Below, in pieces: positions 61,777 to 64,000 of a DNA stretch of 64,000 nt. Every line of letters starts with the position of its first letter. Position 1 is the stretch's first letter. The notes under the pieces are model-generated. The model had not been told where the DNA came from and ran no database searches. It worked only from the letters and a program-made list of their open reading frames with translations. The stretch is taken from assembly GCA_030430075.1 (NCBI GenBank), contig JAUIGN010000015.1:1-64000 (forward strand), given 5' to 3'. This DNA is from a bacterium. Its GTDB lineage: Bacteria > Planctomycetota > Planctomycetia > Pirellulales > Pirellulaceae. The translations under genes and the position numbers were made by a program.

Positions 61777-62709
61777 TTACTTGTCGCTACGGTGCTGCCG
61801 CGTCGTATGCTTGAGCACAAACTCGACGATCGGCGTAGGGTCTTTCAATGAGTGAGGATGATGTCCCACTCCAGGCTTACGAATGACGGCGATCGTACCA
61901 CCCATTCGGCGATAGCGATCCGCCAGGATGTCGGTGTTCTCTTCGACCGGAACGACGTCATCCGCCTGGCCCACGACGTGCAACAGGGGAATATCGGCCT
62001 TGGCCAAGTGGGCCAGTTGATCGATTGGGTTCTTGCGGTACGCGAGCGCCTGTTCTTCCGTCAAGCCGTAGGCGTCGAGGCACATCCGCCACGCTGCCTG
62101 GCTGCCCTTGCCCCGCCCTTTTCCGCCGGGCCAACTCTTGAAATCGCAGACGGGCGCATCGCCGTAGATGCAGGCGACCTTGTCCGGATTGGCGGCCGCC
62201 CAATGGTAGATCATCAGACCGCCGCGGCTCATTCCCTCCAAGGCAACCCGCCGGCTGAAACCATGTTCCTTCGTCAAAAACTGATAGAAGGCGTTTCCAT
62301 GCGCCACGGCATCCGGGTTGCCGAACAGGTTGCTGACGTCACAGTAGCCGACGTGAAAGCCTCGCTCGAGCAGTTGAATGTCTGCTTGCGGTTCGTGACC
62401 AAAGAAGCGGGCGCGCCAAATCCAAGGACGCCCGACGGCGACCTCCCGCGGCGAGACGACCAGGCATTTGCGTCCGCCGACGAGAAAGTCGTATCGCGGA
62501 AAGCCGTGCCATTCTGTCTTCGTGGCATCCAGCGTCTGGCCGGCTGGAAACGGTAGTCGGGTCTCCGCTCCGGCGTTGGCCGAGGGGGGGGCGGCTGCGA
62601 ATGTGCCGCTGCCTGCCATGACGAGCGGCGCCACGAGCAGTGCCGCGATGAGACGGTAAAAGGAAAACAGTCCACGGGGACCGGGAAGCGAGTTTGTTCG
62701 TCGTTTCAT
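61777..62709 (-). CDS. exported alpha/beta hydrolase
   Basis: A 310-residue alpha/beta-hydrolase with a signal peptide (FYRLIAALLVAPLVMAGSGTFA). The nucleophile serine is in VALEGMSRGGLMIYHW. The acid is probably the aspartate in VVGQADDVVPVEENTD and the base the histidine pair in PGVGHHPHSLKDP. It resembles prolyl-oligopeptidase-like or xylan/acetyl-esterase-like enzymes, and the substrate is unknown. AAGG lies several bases before the ATG at 62709; a GTG at 62766 would add residues unlike a signal peptide. It is the first gene of a run with the UnbV and TPR genes. Confidence 0.87.
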   Translation of the reverse strand: MKRRTNSLPGPRGLFSFYRLIAALLVAPLVMAGSGTFAAAPPSANAGAETRLPFPAGQTLDATKTEWHGFPRYDFLVGGRKCLVVSPREVAVGRPWIWRARFFGHEPQADIQLLERGFHVGYCDVSNLFGNPDAVAHGNAFYQFLTKEHGFSRRVALEGMSRGGLMIYHWAAANPDKVACIYGDAPVCDFKSWPGGKGRGKGSQAAWRMCLDAYGLTEEQALAYRKNPIDQLAHLAKADIPLLHVVGQADDVVPVEENTDILADRYRRMGGTIAVIRKPGVGHHPHSLKDPTPIVEFVLKHTTRQHRSDK

Positions 62710-62842
62710 GCCAGACCTTGATTCGTTCGAGTTGGCGTGGTGCGCTTCGCTTGACCCGCCAAACACCTCGAGCGGGCTCGGACCTTACCGAACGGCCGGC
62801 GCGCTGCGTTTCTGCTCAGCGCCGGCTGGCGGTGAGCCAATC

Positions 62843-62878
62843 TCAGTATGCCGCCCCGAGTCAGTATGCCGCCCCGAG
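62843..62878. repeat. 18-bp direct tandem repeat, two perfect copies
   Basis: The unit tcagtatgccgccccgag lies at 62843-62860 and 62861-62878, in the gap between the divergent hydrolase and zincin genes. Just after it, gatggtatagagtatag is A/T-rich and could carry a -10 box for the plus-strand gene at 63021. The rest of this 311-bp gap (62710-63020) shows nothing. Confidence 0.85.
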
Positions 62879-63020
62879 ATGGTATAGAGTATAGTCGCCA
62901 CGAGCCTGGCAATTCTGCCCCAGCACCTCCGCACGCGAACAGCCTCGCGATGGCAGCAGTTGCATCGCGATTGACCAACCGTCCCCATCATACCGACTTC
63001 CTGCCACAGGAGACTTGAAG

Positions 63021-63773
63021 ATGCGCCCACTCGCGCCCGAGCCGATTGCCACACGAACCATTGGCAAGTACCTCAGCCTGGCTGCGGCAATCGCACTGCT
63101 CCCGGGAGCTGGCCGCGTATCGGCCAACGACACTACCTTCTACGAACCGGTCGAGCGTAAGGTTGAGGGTTGGACCGTGGCCGTGGACCCGCAACTGCTA
63201 CATGCCGATCACGAAGCGGTCGCGACGAAGGCAATGCAGGCGCTGGCCAATCACTTGCAACGCATCACGTACATTGTTCCGCCTGACCGGCTGGCGGAAT
63301 TGCGTGGATTGCGAATCTGGCTGGAGCTCGAAAACCCCACCTTGAGCAACATGCAGTATCACCCCAGTCGCGGCTGGTTGGTGCGCAACGGACATGATCC
63401 GCGACTGGCCAAACACGTCCACATTCCGCGTGCAAAGAATCTCTTCGCGGCCCATATGTGGGCAAAACACCCGTACGTGGTGTTGCACGAACTGGCACAT
63501 GCCTACCACGACCAGAAGTTGGGCTTCGACCACCTGGAGATTCGTCAAACATTCGAGAACGCCAAGCAACAAGGCATCTATGAAGAAGTGCTCTTGTACA
63601 CCGGGGCCAAGGTACGCCACTACGGCTTGAACAACGCGAAAGAGTATTTTGCCGAATCAACCGAAGCCTACTTCGGCGTCAATGATTTCTACCCGTTCGT
63701 GCGGGCCGAACTCAAGGAGCACGACCCGCGGATGTTCTCGCTGCTGGAGGACGTGTGGGGCAAAGTGCGGTAG
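63021..63773 (+). CDS. exported zincin-like metallopeptidase of unknown family
   Basis: A 250-residue protein with a signal peptide (about 1-35, SLAAAIALLPGAGRVSA). The middle shows HELAHAYHDQ (about residues 157-166), an HExxH zinc site, followed some 50 residues later by YFAESTEAYFG, whose glutamate is a possible third ligand (gluzincin pattern). No larger protease family is recognisable. AGGAG at 63008-63012 sits eight bases before the ATG at 63021; a TTG two codons earlier is less likely. Confidence 0.8.
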   Translation: MRPLAPEPIATRTIGKYLSLAAAIALLPGAGRVSANDTTFYEPVERKVEGWTVAVDPQLLHADHEAVATKAMQALANHLQRITYIVPPDRLAELRGLRIWLELENPTLSNMQYHPSRGWLVRNGHDPRLAKHVHIPRAKNLFAAHMWAKHPYVVLHELAHAYHDQKLGFDHLEIRQTFENAKQQGIYEEVLLYTGAKVRHYGLNNAKEYFAESTEAYFGVNDFYPFVRAELKEHDPRMFSLLEDVWGKVR

Positions 63774-64000
63774 CGAACGAGTCGCCCATAACGTCCCCGA
63801 CGTAGCCGGACCGTTGCTACGGGCGCTTCAAAGCAATTTGTCTCCTGGTCATGCCGAACGCCGTGCTCAGCATGACCTGCCGGACGGTTGACGAATGACT
63901 GCCTTGCTTCGCCCGCCGTCGCTGTCGTCCGACCGTGGTGATCCCCGGCAGCTTGTCTCTTATTCTCGCTGGAAGATCCGCTGTACATGGTATTCGACGA
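63774..64000. other. right edge: degenerate palindrome and possible end of a minus-strand gene
   Basis: GTCATGC (63848-63854) and GCATGAC (63870-63876) repeat the convergent-gap palindrome with a longer, 15-nt spacer. From the edge inward on the minus strand, one frame reads VEYHVQRIFQRE then a stop (63960-63962), which could be the C-terminus of a gene lying beyond the window. That is only 12 residues, so it is a weak hint. Confidence 0.3.

Noticed and set aside
1..64000. tRNA or rRNA genes
   Set aside because: I scanned for T-loop-like words and cloverleaf arms in the gaps and found nothing convincing; a tRNA search program would be decisive.

Overview
This window is high-G+C bacterial chromosome that looks planctomycetal, probably of the Pirellulales type (inference). 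The evidence is the combination of gene families: two DUF1501 proteins, an exported sulfatase with a C-terminal LamG-like domain, a WD40 giant with the linker seen in planctomycete kinase-WD40 proteins, an ASPIC/UnbV (CRTAC1-like) protein next to a TPR protein, a J-domain-like membrane protein, a W-x-PG-Y-W repeat protein, and genes of the formylmethanofuran-linked C1 pathway, which is known in planctomycetes. Genes are mostly monocistronic or in pairs, on both strands, separated by repeat-bearing gaps. I saw no rRNA, tRNA, CRISPR array, prophage or IS transposase.

Layout. 0-0.6 kb: a 192-bp tandem repeat entering from the left edge. 0.6-4.3 kb: formylmethanofuran dehydrogenase subunits C and A with a MobA-type molybdenum cofactor guanylyltransferase between them. 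4.4-6.6 kb: a DinB-like protein and a HEAT-like protein. 7.0-11.1 kb: a 1364-residue TIR-transmembrane-WD40 protein, the best candidate here for an undescribed signalling or defence module. 11.2-20.3 kb: a repeat array, a flavin disulfide oxidoreductase, a DUF1501 protein, a W-x-PG-Y-W protein, an exported ankyrin protein and a VOC protein. 20.4-27.5 kb: RecD2 helicase, an alpha/beta hydrolase, LepA and a membrane-anchored TAXI-type binding protein. 27.5-30.9 kb: hisD-hisC-hisB on the minus strand. 31-39.4 kb: TPR proteins, the sulfatase, the J-like protein, FxsA and a coiled-coil HEAT protein. 39.5-44.1 kb: a tight operon of an MFS transporter, a neutral-ceramidase-like hydrolase and a D-aminoacylase-type amidohydrolase. 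44.3-46.1 kb: formylmethanofuran dehydrogenase subunits D and B. 46.2-51.5 kb: an ArsR/AHSA1 pair, a dicarboxylate symporter, ilvB and crcB. 51.7-64 kb: creatininase family, sialate O-acetylesterase, DUF1501, M3 peptidase, a hydrolase-UnbV-TPR run and a zincin-like exported protein.

How the genes work together. The two Fwd/Fhc loci supply the A, B, C and D subunits of a formylmethanofuran dehydrogenase. FwdB keeps the iron-sulfur cysteines and the metal-ligand cysteine, and FwdD and MobA are present. This points to a true Mo/W dehydrogenase rather than the metal-free formyltransferase/hydrolase of methylotrophic proteobacteria. The his genes and ilvB are amino-acid biosynthesis. Many of the rest are exported degradative or surface proteins.

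The non-coding part is unusually structured. It holds the 192-bp tandem repeat, a dispersed 50-bp GGTCTC-rich element (three copies), a 72-bp element (two copies), a 102-bp element (two inverted copies), and a 17-bp palindrome GTCATGC-N3-GCATGAC found in the gaps between convergent genes.
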